Source of the DNA: Rhizoclosmatium globosum
Taxonomy: Eukaryota; Chytridiomycota; Chytridiomycetes; Chytridiales; Chytriomycetaceae
Assembly (NCBI GenBank): GCA_002104985.1
Contig: MCGO01000018.1
Span: forward strand, 558,001 to 622,000
Direction of reading: 5' to 3'
Length of the DNA stretch: 64,000 nucleotides
This document shows positions 1-11,687 of this stretch, piece after piece. Numbering within the stretch: the stretch's first letter is position 1; the number at the start of each line of letters is the position of its first letter. A program made the position numbers and the translations under genes. The notes below the pieces were generated by a model. That model did not search any database. It worked only from the letters and a program-made list of their open reading frames with translations, and was not told where the DNA came from.

Positions 1-1416
1 GTAACAGCTATCGTGGCTTTTTTGGTTCCCACTGTAGTCATTGATCGTATCATGTATGGGTTCTGGAGCATAGTGCCTCTGAATATTGTTTTGTATAATG
101 TCCTGAATAGTGGGGATGGGAAAGGACCTGATATTTTTGGTACGTTGTTAGTGTGTGAGAGAAGAGTGTGCCAGCGTAGCGAACGAGTTATTGCGAAACG
201 AGTGACATGCCTCTGAATATTGTTTTGTATAATGTCCTGAATAGTGGGGATGGGAAAGGACCTGATATTTTTGGTACGTTGTTAGTGTGTGAGAGAAGAG
301 TGTGCCAGCGTAGCGAACGAGTTATTGCGAAACGAGTGACACGAGCGGAGCCAAAGAATGCTGGAAAAACTCATTCAACTCATCTTAGGTACCGAACCAT
401 GGTATTTTTATTTGCTAAATGGTTTCTTGAATTTCAATGTTGTCTTTTTGGCGGCACTGGCGGCGATTCCTTGTGTAGTAAGTCTCTTTTCATCAGTTTC
501 AAATGTATTTTGACATCTATGCCAGCTGCTTAATTACGTAACAACGCCGTCAACCATCTACGTATCTTCGACAACTTCTTTGACAAAAACTCTCTCGCGG
601 CAGATCCCCTTCCTTCTATGGCTCGCCATTTTTTCCGCACAGCCCCACAAAGAAGAACGTTTCCTTTTTGTCGTTTACCCAATGCTTTGCTACTCTGCCG
701 CAACTGCCATCACAACCGCGCAATCTGCACTCACAAATCTGCTCACCCCAACTGCCTCAAAATCTTCAAAATTGAAACCAAAGCCACTCACGACTCTACC
801 CAACACTCTCTTAACTCTTCTCATTACATCCACATTCCTCCTTCTCTCACTCACACGAACACTCGCAATGATCACAAACTACTCAGCCCCCTTACACATC
901 TACTCAACCCACGTATCAACACTCAAACCTCCCCAAACACAACCTGAACGCACAACAGAGCGGCTCTGCATCGGGAAAGAATGGCACAGATTCCCGTCCC
1001 ACTTTTACATCCCCGCACACATTGAAGTACGTCTCCTGAAATCCGAGTTCCAAGGCCTCCTTCCCGCGAAATTCGGGGACTCCAGTCTTGTTGACCCTGC
1101 GACGTTAAAGCGGTGGGAAATCACGCGGTTGGTTCCTGACGGGTTGAATGAGTACAACAAGGAGGACACGTCGCGATACGTTGCTCCCGATACGTGTACG
1201 TACCTCGTCGACAGTGATTTTGGGGTTGGATCGGAGTTGGAGCCGCGGTATGTAGAGATGAAGGATGCGTGGGATATTGTTGCTTGTGAACGGGTTTTGG
1301 ATCAGGGAAAGAGTCGTGGGGTGTTGGGGAAAGTGTTTTGGGTTCCTGAAGGGTTGTTTGGGAAGTTGGATGGGAGGGTTTGGGGAAGGTATTGTTTGTT
1401 GAAACGAATCAAGTAG
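1..1416 (+). CDS. ALG9: ALG9-type alpha-1,2-mannosyltransferase, 3' part
   Basis: This is the C-terminal part of an ER dolichol-phosphate-mannose-dependent mannosyltransferase (GT22 family) that adds mannose to the lumenal lipid-linked oligosaccharide for N-glycosylation. The proposed exons are <1..139, 389..477 and 526..1416, and their phases agree. The visible hallmarks are PLNIVLYNV and GPDIFG/TEPWYFY across the first junction, the family signature QPHKEERFLFVVYP, and the lumenal tail with FPSHFYIP, KSEFQG and YLVD. The 5' end lies outside the window. The first intron (140-388) is abnormally long because it contains a second copy of the preceding exon end (see the repeat at 74-340). The final intron, 478-525, is 48 nt. 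Identification is firm from motifs; splice sites are inferred. Confidence 0.9.
74..340 (+). repeat. 134-bp tandem duplication of exon-intron boundary in ALG9
   Basis: Two essentially identical copies (74-206 and 208-340, period 134 nt) cover the end of an ALG9 exon, its GT donor and the first part of the intron. The second copy keeps the same donor (gtacgttg) but has no obvious acceptor in front of it. Splicing from either donor to the AG at 387-388 is conceivable, but only the first donor (intron 140-388) keeps a single copy of the protein segment. Confidence 0.9.
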
Positions 1417-1584
1417 AATAGAATCATCCATTCCCTTAAAAAGCGCTGTAGAGTTTTTTAATTTGAAAATCCCAAAAAAAAGATGTGACTCATTTCGAGT
1501 GGGGCCTTTTTCTGAGTCGCCGAGAGATTTTCCTTCATATATTGGAGTGTCAGATTTAACGGCAATCCCTGAATAATCCTCAGA

Positions 1585-4103
1585 ATGTTTTCACTTCAAT
1601 GGGTTTTATTTGCATCTCTGATGACGTCAGTCATCGCATCGTTCACTCAACTAATAGGAGTCAGATACACAGGAGGCGCTCCTGACATCGCGACTTACAC
1701 CGGAATCATGGCATCAGTTTGTCAAACTCGCTGCGAAGACGCTTTTTCTAATAACCCGCCTTGTGTTGCCGCGCTTTACGTATCTGCAAGTTACACTTGT
1801 ATACTCAAAAGCCAACAAGGAGTTGATTCTACCGCAACGGTATCACTAGGGTTAGGATACGTACTCTACGTTCCTTATGAACTTCCGGGCTTTTTCTATG
1901 GATTCACCTCTGGAACGAATGTAGCAGTGCTTAGCGCCGACACGAAAGAGGATTGTGCAACGAAATGCGCCGCTACTAAGGGCTGTGTTTTCGCCTCTTG
2001 GTCAGATTCTACATGTCAAAGTAAAAAACAACTGGGTCAGCTGACCCCCTTCCAAGGTTATTATATTGTTCATGGTTTAAAGCAAACAACAACGACATCT
2101 ACAACCACCACATCTGCTTCTAAAACAGCAACAACAACAGATTCAAATTCTTCTTTTTTTACCACAGCTTCAGCCTCATTAGTTGCAACAACAACGGCCA
2201 GTTCCACTTCGACAACTGCTTCAACTTTTTCGACAACGACGACTACTTCAACTTTATTTATCTCAACAGAAACTTCTGGTTTCTCAATTGTAGCCTCCAC
2301 TACGACTATTGGCATTATTGCTGAATTTACTTTTTCGACATTTTCGATTTCAACTTTCATCTCGTCAGTCACAGCTATAACTTCAAATGCAGGTACTATA
2401 ACTGCTAATACTGTGAGTACTACAGCCACATCAACACATTTAGCAAGTACATCGTTTGGGGGAACAGCTACTTTTACAGAATCTCCATCACCGACAGCCT
2501 TCGCTTTGCAGACGTCCAATACATCTCTTCCCATCAGAACTTCTTCCAGCACCTCAGTAGGTTCGATCGCAGCTACAATGACTTACACAGGGTCAATTTA
2601 CACAGCATTTTCATTTATTTCCACACCTTCTTTGATTTCGGACGTGCTGTCTACAATGACCTCATATTTAACAGCAACTCAAACCACAACTTCCTTCACC
2701 ATGACACCTTTGTCTTCAACGACTCAAGTTCCAACTTCAATTTTGCGCACCACTTCTTTATATATGGGATCAACTTCACATATGACTTCATCCGTTCTAC
2801 GTCCTTCGCCTATATCACTGTCTGCGTCATCCTCAATTAAAGCAGCCACCACTGTTCCAGAATCGCCAACAACAAGTACAACAGTTCAAACTGTACCCTC
2901 ACCGTCAATTATGATGACACCTATTGTTAAAGATTCTCAAAAAGCAGTAACAATTCAAATTGAACGCCCCGCTGATTATCCCGAATGCAAAATCCTTGTT
3001 AATTCCTTTCCATCTGTCCAATATCCCTTTGATTGCTCTTCCATTGATCCAAATGGCAAATACGACATTTCAAAACTCAAAATCCAACGCCGACAACGAA
3101 ACGTCAAAGGTTCACGTGATGAGTTGAGTCTTTTATGATGAATATTTAACGATTTTGATTTGGCTCATATCTTAACGTCCATGACATAGGTCTAAATACG
3201 TGCTGTTCGAGAACTTTAGAGTGAAGGAAATCGTCTTACCTCGACTTGGACTATCTCAAATAATCCCAGCATCGATTTATGGACTTGGAAGTCTTAATAT
3301 TCTGTACGTGAAACTGTTTTCTGAGGTTATGAGAGATGATGTTAAGATGTCTTTACAGTGATCTTTCTGGAAACCAAATTACGGGTGGTATACCGACAAC
3401 GGTCGGGCTTTTAACGAATTTAAAGAGACTGTACGTTAGTTACTATATTCGTTTCACCAAACTAAATTTTTTTTTAATCAGTAAACTTGCAGGGAACGCG
3501 ATTACAGGGTCAATCCCTCCACAACTTGGAAAACTCGCAAATTTACAATTAATGTAAGGCCAAAAATATTAGAAAATGACATCTAACCACTTTACTTGAA
3601 CCAGGGATTTATCAAGCAATCAGTTGACTGGGGGTATTCCTCCGCAGTTAAGCCAATTATCCAACTTACAGTCCATGTAAGTACTCTGCCCGTATTAAAA
3701 ATGTTGCTTATTCTTTATTTTTAATAGTACTTTGGCCGACAACCAAATATCTGGAGTCATTCCGCCTGTGCTTGCGGCGGCTATAGCAGCTAAAGGCGCA
3801 TCTCTCAACGTTGGAACAAACTGTCTATCTGGATCAGCCAATCAGCGCACCGCTTGTAATCGTAAGAAACCTGATTGTCGTGCAATATCGTTGGATGACG
3901 GATACGCGGATTCTCGCTGGACGCCTCTGTGGAATGCCTTGGCGGTATCTGAGAATGATATGAACGCATTTGACAACGCTGTGAATACATTGGGCTTTGC
4001 TCATTTCGGCGTTCGAGAGTACGAATTTCAAGCATTTCGGTACTATGCTGCACGACGTGTTTGGTGTATGTTGAAACATCCTGAGTATGTGTACTTGGGT
4101 TGA
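1585..4103 (+). CDS. Secreted mucin-like leucine-rich-repeat protein
   Basis: The first exon (from 1585) encodes a signal peptide (about residues 1-19), two Cys-rich PAN/apple-like stretches (about 20-165), a long Ser/Thr-rich mucin-like stalk (about 170-440) and an LRR N-cap with paired cysteines. Plant-type LRRs follow, with the pattern LxLxxNxITGxIPxxLGxLxNL. The LRR exons are 3359-3430, 3482-3553 and 3605-3676, and a last exon runs from 3728 to 4103. The three middle exons are each exactly 72 nt, one 24-residue repeat per exon, with phase-2 introns of 51-55 nt. The junction between the stalk exon (open to 3138) and the next exon, ending at 3303, is not resolved; the acceptor may be near 3187. 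The product is probably a cell-surface recognition or adhesion protein. The C-terminal 70 residues are unrecognised. Confidence 0.75.
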
Positions 4104-4640
4104 CCAAACTCCCATTTCTGTCTCTTTCTTTATTTTCACTGTTATATCACCGAATAGAATCTTAATACAGTCAAACTTAAGTTGGTTGGTTTTTATGAAC
4201 AAATAAATAAGAAGGAATCAAACTAGCACGATGTGTCCAAATAGGCCGAGAACGAAACGGTTGGATAAGATATAACAAACAAGACAATTCAACTGGTGGA
4301 TATCGATGAAATGGCTGCATATGAGACAACTCCCTTTTATTCTGGGCTGTATTTGAACCAAAGGTGAACAAACTAGGACACTTTTCGTTTTATGATACCA
4401 TAAACAAAGAAAGAAACAACGAAAACAAAAAAAGAAGGAGGGCTCTTTACACACAACCTACACACACAAGAATCAAGCAATATACCCCCATTCCAACCCA
4501 AAAACAAACCCACGAAACAACTCAACCATCAAGAAATATAAAATGACCCAAAAATTCCCCAACACATCCAACCGTGAGGCAAAAAAACCAAATGAAACCC
4601 CAAAAACAACCAATCAACCAACAACAAATCAAAATCAAAA
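4104..4640. other. Intergenic, no gene seen
   Basis: This lies between two convergent genes. It is A-rich on the + strand over 4380-4640, with no reading frame that looks conserved, and probably contains both 3' untranslated regions. Confidence 0.6.
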
Positions 4641-6674
4641 TTACAAAGCATCCACAACAGAATCATCACCCCCCTCATTCCCAATACTACCCTGCCCGCC
4701 AATAATCCCTCTCACCTCCTTCACCTGAAACACACTCTTATTCTCCTTCGCCTCCCACCGTTTCTTCACCTGCGCAACCCACTCCTCATACCCAAGCGAA
4801 ACACCTTTGCCGTCTCCCAAGATGGCGACAATAACAACAGTCATGTTGTCACACCCGACTCCGCCGACATCGCTGTCGCCAGCGAGACAGTATTCCATCA
4901 TGAGCTCGCAAATGTCGGGTAACGTGCGGTCTGCAGCGATTTGGGCCATGACAAAGTCAACGACTTGGTCGTTTGACATGCAATCCCAGATACCTTTTTA
5001 ATTGGATTTTGTCAGTTTCGGGGCGAGGTTTTTTTGTGTTTTTTTTTAAAAGATTCAGAAAGGCTTACCGTCACAGGCAATCACGATAAAGTCGTCTTCT
5101 TTTGGGACGAGTTGTTTTACTTCAATGTCTGGGTTCACGGTTACGACTTGGTCTTCGGCGCCTAAGGATGGGTTGTTTTTGAATTCAAAGTCTCCGACTG
5201 CACGACTGAGGGCGAGGTTTCCTTTTAAAAAGAGTGTTAAGATTTAAACTGTTTTAGAGTAGGGTCATAAAGGGCTTACCATTCACACGTCCAAATTCTA
5301 CGTATCCTCCGGCGGCTCTGATTCTTGCAGTTTCGCCTGTTGTCGTTTTGAGTGGTAAGTAATCGTGGGGACAAAAGTTGATTGAGCGGAGTGAGAAAAA
5401 AGGCGGCTGATCTGTTCAGAGCCTCAAAGAGGGAACGTACCTGGATTAGTTGGTTTATGATCATATGAGAGAGGGTATGCGTTTCCTTTGCTAGACAAGA
5501 CGGCACGACTGTCACCGGCGTTTCCACAGTACGCAACCATATCATCCGTAATCAATACGGTTACGGCTGTACATCCAGCTGGATCGGCGAGGTATTCGGG
5601 GCCTAATTACGTTTTTTGAAATGAGTGTCATGTAACTTTGAGGCAAAGCAACGAGAGCGTATGGTCTCATGGATTCTCTGATGCAGATTTGTGATATCAG
5701 GGCTGACGAGTTTCGGTTGACTGATGGTTGAAGTCCGTAATCACATTGTAACCCATCATTCAATCGCCTAACCCCAACCCACACTTCACAACCGAACTGT
5801 TCCTGGATACAAAAAACAAAAAAAAGCAATCACTAAACTGGTCTTCAAGTCGACATCAGTGGCCAAGAATCCGTTTTTGATGGCTGTTTTGTAATCTGCA
5901 GTCTTGAAGGCAGGCTCTGCGGTAATCTTTTTATGTAAATGGTTTCCAGAATATTTAGCGACAGCAGATCCACCGTGACCGTCATAGACTGCAAAGAATG
6001 AGTGTCTGGATGGATGGTTGTGGTTGATGTTGATGTTGTTTTTTGTAGGTGATAGATATGTTAGCCACCTTGACAGGAAAAGGGAGGGGGGAGACACAAG
6101 TCGGGGAAGGGATAGATTATGACGGAAATCCATAATAGCTTTCCCCAAGAGACAGACGATTGAGGTTGATCGGGCGAGTCGACAGGACCCGTGGGTGTCA
6201 AAAGGGCACCACCCACGTCATTGTCTTGTCATTGGACACGAGAAAGACGCTCCAGCTCGTCGGTTTCCAGGGCCACCACCACCGCCTTCGCATCGATGCT
6301 TCCACCACCAATTCAAAGTCTGTTTTGAGGTACGATCGCATTCGGCATCCGAGTCTTGTTTGGATTAATTGAGCGACTTGACTGGGTGGGTGGGTCAGCC
6401 CCGCAGCCTGCACCTCCTTAACTCTACTACTCTAATAGTACTCTCTCCTTCCTTCTACTGCTTCTAGGTGGGAGAAAGAGAAAGAGAAAGAGAGCAGGTA
6501 CCTTGGGTGGGTCTTTGAAGGGTCTTCAAGGGCGAGCAAGTTGAGGATAGTTGAGTGGGCGTCCTCCATCGTGATTCGCCATCCCTGCATTGACGAGGCT
6601 GCGTACATCAGCCTATCGTCCTTGTCCTGCGATGTGTGCTTGTCCGTGATTGGCTCGCTGAGGGTTTGGCCCAT
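4641..6674 (-). CDS. PP2C-type protein serine/threonine phosphatase
   Basis: This is a metal-dependent phosphatase of the Ptc2/Ptc3/PPM1A type. The proposed exons, complement(join(4641..4993,5069..5221,5280..5336,5441..5602,5839..6005,6502..6674)), give 354 aa with all phases consistent. Visible motifs in order: MGQTLSEP at the start (a possible N-myristoylation context), SSMQGWRITMEDAH, FAVYDGHGG, GCTAV, NAGDSRAV, DHKPTNP, RVNGNLALSRAVGDFEFK, ACDGIWDCMSNDQVVDF and GCDNMTVVIV. The metal-binding Asp residues (DAH, DGHGG, DG, DN) are all present. The start at 6674 is chosen because it gives the canonical MGQxLSxP N-terminus. The first intron (6006-6501, 496 nt) is much longer than others in this window. 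Confidence 0.93.
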
Positions 6675-7031
6675 TTCTTTGTTTGGTTTGGTTTTCTTTT
6701 GTTTTTGTGCGTTGCTTTGGTTGGTTAACCACCAAGATTGCAAAAATGTGAAAAGGATGGGCGACATTGGATTATAGTACGTTTGTAGGTGTGGTGCTTT
6801 GTTTGTATTTGTAAAAGGATGTTTATTGGGTGATGGGTGATGCATACTTGTACATTAAAATCAAATATTAATTCTCTCAGTACGTAGTACCAGACAATAT
6901 AATCTATATAAGTGATTTGAGTAGGCATGGCAGAGCACAAGGGGGCTATCCCCAGGGCTATCCCATCCTCCTAACATCCTCCTAAGATTTCTCGTTCCAC
7001 TGAAACCACCTGCCACCAATCGACAAGTGCA
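6675..7031. other. Divergent promoter region
   Basis: This is the region between the start codons of the PP2C gene (minus) and the F-box/LRR gene (plus). No conserved element was recognised. Confidence 0.5.
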
Positions 7032-8032
7032 ATGTCCTTCGACCCGGCCCTCATCGCCCTAATCACCACCCTCCAATCGCAGCTAAGCGAGCTCCAGTCC
7101 ACCCAGGAAGCAACGCTGGCCGAGCTCCGTCTTCTCCGCCAAAGCCACGCCGATCTCACCCGCAAAGTCAATTCATTCTCAATCGCATTTGAAAACAAAA
7201 ACAAGCGTTTCTTTACTACTCTCTCGGATCTTCCAAGGGAAATTGTAGAAAAGATTCTGGTTTGGATCGATCCTACCACTGTGCTCAAGTTCAGACGGGT
7301 CTCCAGTGCATTCAATGCGCTGCTTACGGACAGGCGCTTTGCACGGGCGTCCATGAAGAAGCATATTCGAGGATCTGAGAAAGGTACGTTCCGCTCGCTT
7401 CTCCTAGCTTCCCGCTCTACTAGCTGTATTCTCTTTCAAACCTCTTCCTCCACTCAACTCAAAACACAGACACTTCAACTAAAAAACCAACTGAATGGGA
7501 CAAGGCCTGGTTCTCATGGCCCACCGAACTCCAATCTGAATACATAACCCACCGTCTCCTCCCCCTCGATGAAATAGACTGGCGAAACACTGTTCTTGCA
7601 GCAACTATTCCTCGCTCCATCGGTTCCCTCACGAATCTGAAAGAACTCACTCTATACCACTGCAAACTCACAGGCTGCATCCCGCCTGAACTCGGCCTCC
7701 TCGTAAACTTAACAGCCCTCCGTCTCGATGACAACTCTCTCTCAGGCCCAATTCCTGTCCAACTAGGCAACCTGACAAACCTTATTTATCTGTGTCTCGA
7801 CAAAAACTATTTGATTGGGTGTATCCCCAAGGAACTGGGACGGCTGGTGAACCTGCGGCTCTTGAATTTGAAGGCGAATGCGTTCAGTGGGCCTGTTCCG
7901 GGGGAATTGAAAGAGTTGGAGAAGTTGCAGATGCTTTATTTGAATGCGGCCGGGATTGATCCGTTGATTCCGTTGGAGATTCCTGTTGGATCGATTGTTT
8001 ATAATTTGTTGAGGAGTGATGGGTTTAGATAG
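7032..8032 (+). CDS. F-box and leucine-rich-repeat protein
   Basis: Two exons, join(7032..7383,7470..8032), give 304 aa with an 86-nt intron. Residues about 5-50 form a coiled coil. Residues about 60-110 read as an F-box (LSDLPREIVEKILVWIDPTT, then FRRVSSAFNALL). Residues about 165-290 are four plant-type LRRs (for example LTGCIPPELGLLVNL and LSGPIPVQLGNLTNL). F-box proteins of this form usually act as substrate receptors in SCF ubiquitin ligases; that role is inferred from the family. Unlike the LRR gene at 1585, the repeats here are not split by introns. Confidence 0.8.
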
Positions 8033-8199
8033 TTCTATCGCATTAAAGGAAGTTGAAATAATTTGTGGTTACAGACGGAGGATGGTACATTGGATTGCTT
8101 CTGGGATTGATGTCATTGACTGATTCTATTCTGCGTCCCTTGGATAAAAACAACAGGTTTATTCGCCACTCATCAAAATTATCTAAGAAACCCTGACCG

Positions 8200-9423
8200 T
8201 TATAATAACATTTCAGGAGTCACAAACACATGCATCCCCACTTGTTTCCCTTTCCTCGCTTGTTCAAAACATTGGATCCGAAACGCCAAAATGTCCTTTT
8301 CAAACTCTGCTTGTTCCTCCTTTCCCTCCTTCACTTTCCCCTCCAACACTTCAACCAATTGATTCACAATCCCACACGCGGCGGTCAACGGCGCTATTGC
8401 TTCACGCAGCGATGTTCGGTATTCGTCCATCTTTTCGTGGCCAATGTGTGTGGGGGCTTTCAGAACAATGTCTTCGGAATATCCGGCCCGCTTGATTAAG
8501 ATGTTTGCGCGTTCGATTCGACTTGTTACGCTTCCCGCAATGGAATCGGATACCTCGTCGGACTTGAATAGTTTCTTGATGCCCCCGCTTTTGGACGGGG
8601 ATGAGTCTGTTTTGAGTTCAGAAAATATTGAAGTTACAAGGAGCAATGCTTGATCGAGTTCTTTTTGGCAGCGCTTTTGTTGGTCCAGTTGGTTTTGGGT
8701 CTGTTGCAAGGGCAATGAGTAAGGCAAGTGTTTGGGAGCCAAAAAAAGGAAGGTTCTGTCAGACCTGAAGCACTGATTCCGTCATCTCATCGCGCTTCTG
8801 TTTGAATTCCGTATTGTCACGATAAAACGCCTCGTTATCAACACAACACTTTTCAAGAAGCTGCAAAAACTCTCGTTTCGCTGTATTCCATGAATTCGTT
8901 GTATCCCGCAAAGCATTCGACTGTTCCTCCGTCGTCAGTATTTTCGCTTCCAAGGAACGCACGTTATCTCGCAGGTTTGCCAGATGCCTTTGCTTTTGGA
9001 TGTCATCCTCAGATTCAATTGTGTTTGCACGTTCTCGAGCACCCTTCTTGAATGTATTGATTCTGCCAAGACTCATCTGTTATCGGATAGGCAGTGCCAG
9101 TTAGCTCAAGACACATCAAAGGTTCTCTTTATCTTTCAACTCACAAAGCTTTTGCGGACTTGGATCGTTTCCTTTGCTGAGCTGTCTTCCAAGGCAGCGA
9201 GTTCTTTGACTTGGAGGCCGTAGACAATGTGGAGGTTGTCGAGTTCGTGGGTGAGGGTTTGGAGTTGTTGATGTGTGTCTTTCAGTTGAAGTAATCGTGA
9301 GGTTAAGGCCTCTGCGATAAGCCTATTAGCGTTGGTGATGAAAGTAGTGGTGCATTAGGTACCGTATTCTGGGACATGTGGGTATAGTGAGGATAGGTTG
9401 TGCTCTAAAGGGGCTCCGATCAT
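8200..9423 (-). CDS. Coiled-coil protein of unknown function
   Basis: The exons complement(join(8200..8700,8765..9076,9145..9311,9363..9423)) encode 346 aa; introns are 51-68 nt and phases agree. Nearly the whole protein is charged, heptad-like helix (LQLKDTHQQLQTLTHELDNL; RSLEAKILTTEEQSNALRD). A C-terminal domain (from about residue 190) contains GGIKKLFKSDE and a short conserved-looking tail, HVFVTPEMLL. The organisation recalls BAR or vesicle-tether coiled coils, but no family was recognised. The start at 9423 is the first ATG of the first exon that connects in phase. Confidence 0.7.
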
Positions 9424-9579
9424 TGCTTTCCCCTGTTCAATTGTGTCAAGTTTTTGCGGCACTTTTGATTGCACACCTTATGCTCTCTATTTTCCCTGCT
9501 TATCGATAATATTATAAACCCTGTTTTTGGATATAGATCCATTAATTTGTTTTCATTCATCCTCAAAAACTATTCGCAA

Positions 9580-10284
9580 ATGGCTTCTGCACCAGCTGGC
9601 ATCAACTCTATCCTCCCACTCGGTAAAGCCTGCCCACACCTTCTCTACGTACTAGGTCATGAACTAAACAAGTGTATCCATCGCAGAGCTTGTGGACCGA
9701 TGCATTGGGTCAAAGATTTGGGTCATTATGAAGAGCGACAAGGAGTTTACAGGAACCTTGCTTGGATTCGATGATTTCGTCAGTTGAGTGAATGTCTCCG
9801 CGTTTCTGGTGTGATGGTGGTGATAGTCTTGGAAGCGAAAGGGAAGACTGCGGGTCTGGGCATAACGAGGGTCGGCCTGGCGAATCGAAGGCAGCAACCT
9901 GACTCAAACATTATCAGTGGGCTTCAAAGATAGCAGAAGAGATTGTTAGGCTGGTCTGACTTGGGGATGCTTCAGCTTGGAACAATACCTTTCGCTCGTT
10001 TGACTTGGAGAATTGGGAAGCTAACAGTCTATATACGTTGATAGACATGGTTCTCGAAGATGTCACTGAATAGTTGAGTCGTGTTGCTCTTCGTCAAAGT
10101 CTCTATCGCTAACTCGTGATCACAGCGAGACCACACCTGAAGGAAGAGTCGCAACAAAGCTGGATCAAATTCTTTTGAATGGAAACAACATCTGCATGGT
10201 ACGTGTTTTTCCGCAGCCTCGAGAGTTCATTCATTATTTACGTTCCAAACACAGCTCATCCCAGGAGGAGAAGGACCATTGTAA
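9580..10284 (+). CDS. LSM5: U6 snRNA-associated Sm-like protein LSm5
   Basis: Five small exons, join(9580..9622,9687..9782,10045..10072,10126..10198,10255..10284), give 89 aa, the normal size for LSm5. The Sm1 motif ([20 protein letters not shown], then [11 protein letters not shown]) and Sm2 motif ([15 protein letters not shown]) are both intact, with [12 protein letters not shown] between them. LSm5 is part of the LSm2-8 ring on U6 snRNA and the LSm1-7 decay complex. One exon is only 28 nt, and the second intron is 262 nt. The fragmented structure hides the gene from simple ORF scans. Confidence 0.93.
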
Positions 10285-10405
10285 AAATGCAAATAATGAA
10301 GAACAAACTGAGGAATTTGGAGAAAATAATACAATCTCTTTCTTCTCTCATTCATTTCACTCGTTTTTGTTTTTTTCCTTTGACCCAACCCAACTTTCTC
10401 CCAAA

Positions 10406-11546
10406 ATGACCCGTGTTACCAAGATGGCCCGCAAAAAGCACGTTGAGGCGACAGGCTTCAACGTAGTTCCCCTCAAAGTCAACAAATTCGAATCCGCTTC
10501 TGAGCCTGAACCTTCCCCTTCATCCTCAGTCCAACACGTTAATGAAGGGGAAGAACAGCACAAGCGACCGGCAGAAGATGCTGGGGATCAGCAACCTGCG
10601 AAGAAGGCAAAGAGGGTTAGACATCGCTCGTTGATGGAGCCATCAGCCGAGAAGGAGGAATCAGATGCTGCAAAGGCCTTGGAATCTAAACTTGGAAGCA
10701 CAGACTTTAACAATACCGAAGGATCACTGTCTCGAAAAGGTGCGAATTCTACCTTCTAATGTACTGTTTCAAATACGTGAATCTAACATTGACTTCAATC
10801 AGAACGAGAGGTGTTGAAACGACGAACACGAAAGGAGAAGCTGAAAGAAAAGAAGATGGTCGGTATTTTTGATATAACTCTCCGCAATTCATACTCATAC
10901 ATCTTGTGTCCCTTTCAATAGACTTGTTTCCTTTGTCGTCAAAAGGGGCATTCTGTCAAAAACTGTCCACGATCTGGAGACGCTGCTAAACTCGCTGCTG
11001 CAGAAAAGGCATCAGCGCTTGACCTTGATGACCAAGACCTTGCGGCTATTGATGCAGAAATGGAAAAGTCTGCTCTCGCGATGGAGGGAATCTGTTATCG
11101 ATGTGGTAGTACGGAGCACAAGAGCTCTCAGTGTAAAAAGAAGTTGAATTCAGGTGAATAATCGTTGTCAGTTTGGAATACTTGATATTTATCTTCCGCT
11201 GACAGACAACCCTTTCCCATTCGCTTCATGTTTCGTTTGTAAGGCGACGGGTCATCTTGCCTCTGCCTGTCCAAAGAACGATAAAGGAATGTATCCAAAT
11301 GGTGGAAGCTGTAAATTCTGTGGAAGCGTGAAACACCTGGCAAAGGATTGTAAGCCCGCATTGATGGAGCGGGGGGTCATTACGCTGGGTAAAATCGACT
11401 TGGCACAGGGAGGAGACGACGACGATGTATTCATCAACTTGCGAAGTATCCAGGATAACAGGAGTACGGAACGAGAGCCTGTTCGTGCCGTTGCTGCGCC
11501 AACACCTGCTGCCAAGAAGGTAGTCAAGAAGGTGGTCAAGTTTTAA
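10406..11546 (+). CDS. ZCCHC9-like CCHC zinc-knuckle protein
   Basis: The exons join(10406..10739,10803..10858,10922..11153,11206..11546) encode 320 aa. After a basic, disordered N-terminus come four zinc knuckles with CX2CX4HX4C spacing: CFLCRQKGHSVKNC, CYRCGSTEHKSSQC, CFVCKATGHLASAC and CKFCGSVKHLAKDC. The stretch NPFPFASCFVCKATGHL followed by GMYPNGGSCKFCGS is characteristic of ZCCHC9-type proteins, which are nuclear/nucleolar RNA-binding factors linked to RNA surveillance and ribosome biogenesis. The C-terminus is lysine/valine-rich. The gene starts only about 120 bp after the LSM5 stop. Confidence 0.88.
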
Positions 11547-11687
11547 GAGTGAAACCCAGGCAATAAAGTCAACAGTAAATACGATTTGGTATTGGTTAAG
11601 CAGGACCGGAAAAACTTCCCGAGTGTGTGTTGCGTCTTGATTTGAGCCCCCAAAGTTGTGAAAAATCCACCCCAAAAACAAGCAACA

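Noticed and set aside
2070..2552. Minus-strand 160-aa valine-rich frame
   Set aside because: It is the antisense shadow of the Thr/Ser-rich stalk of the LRR protein.
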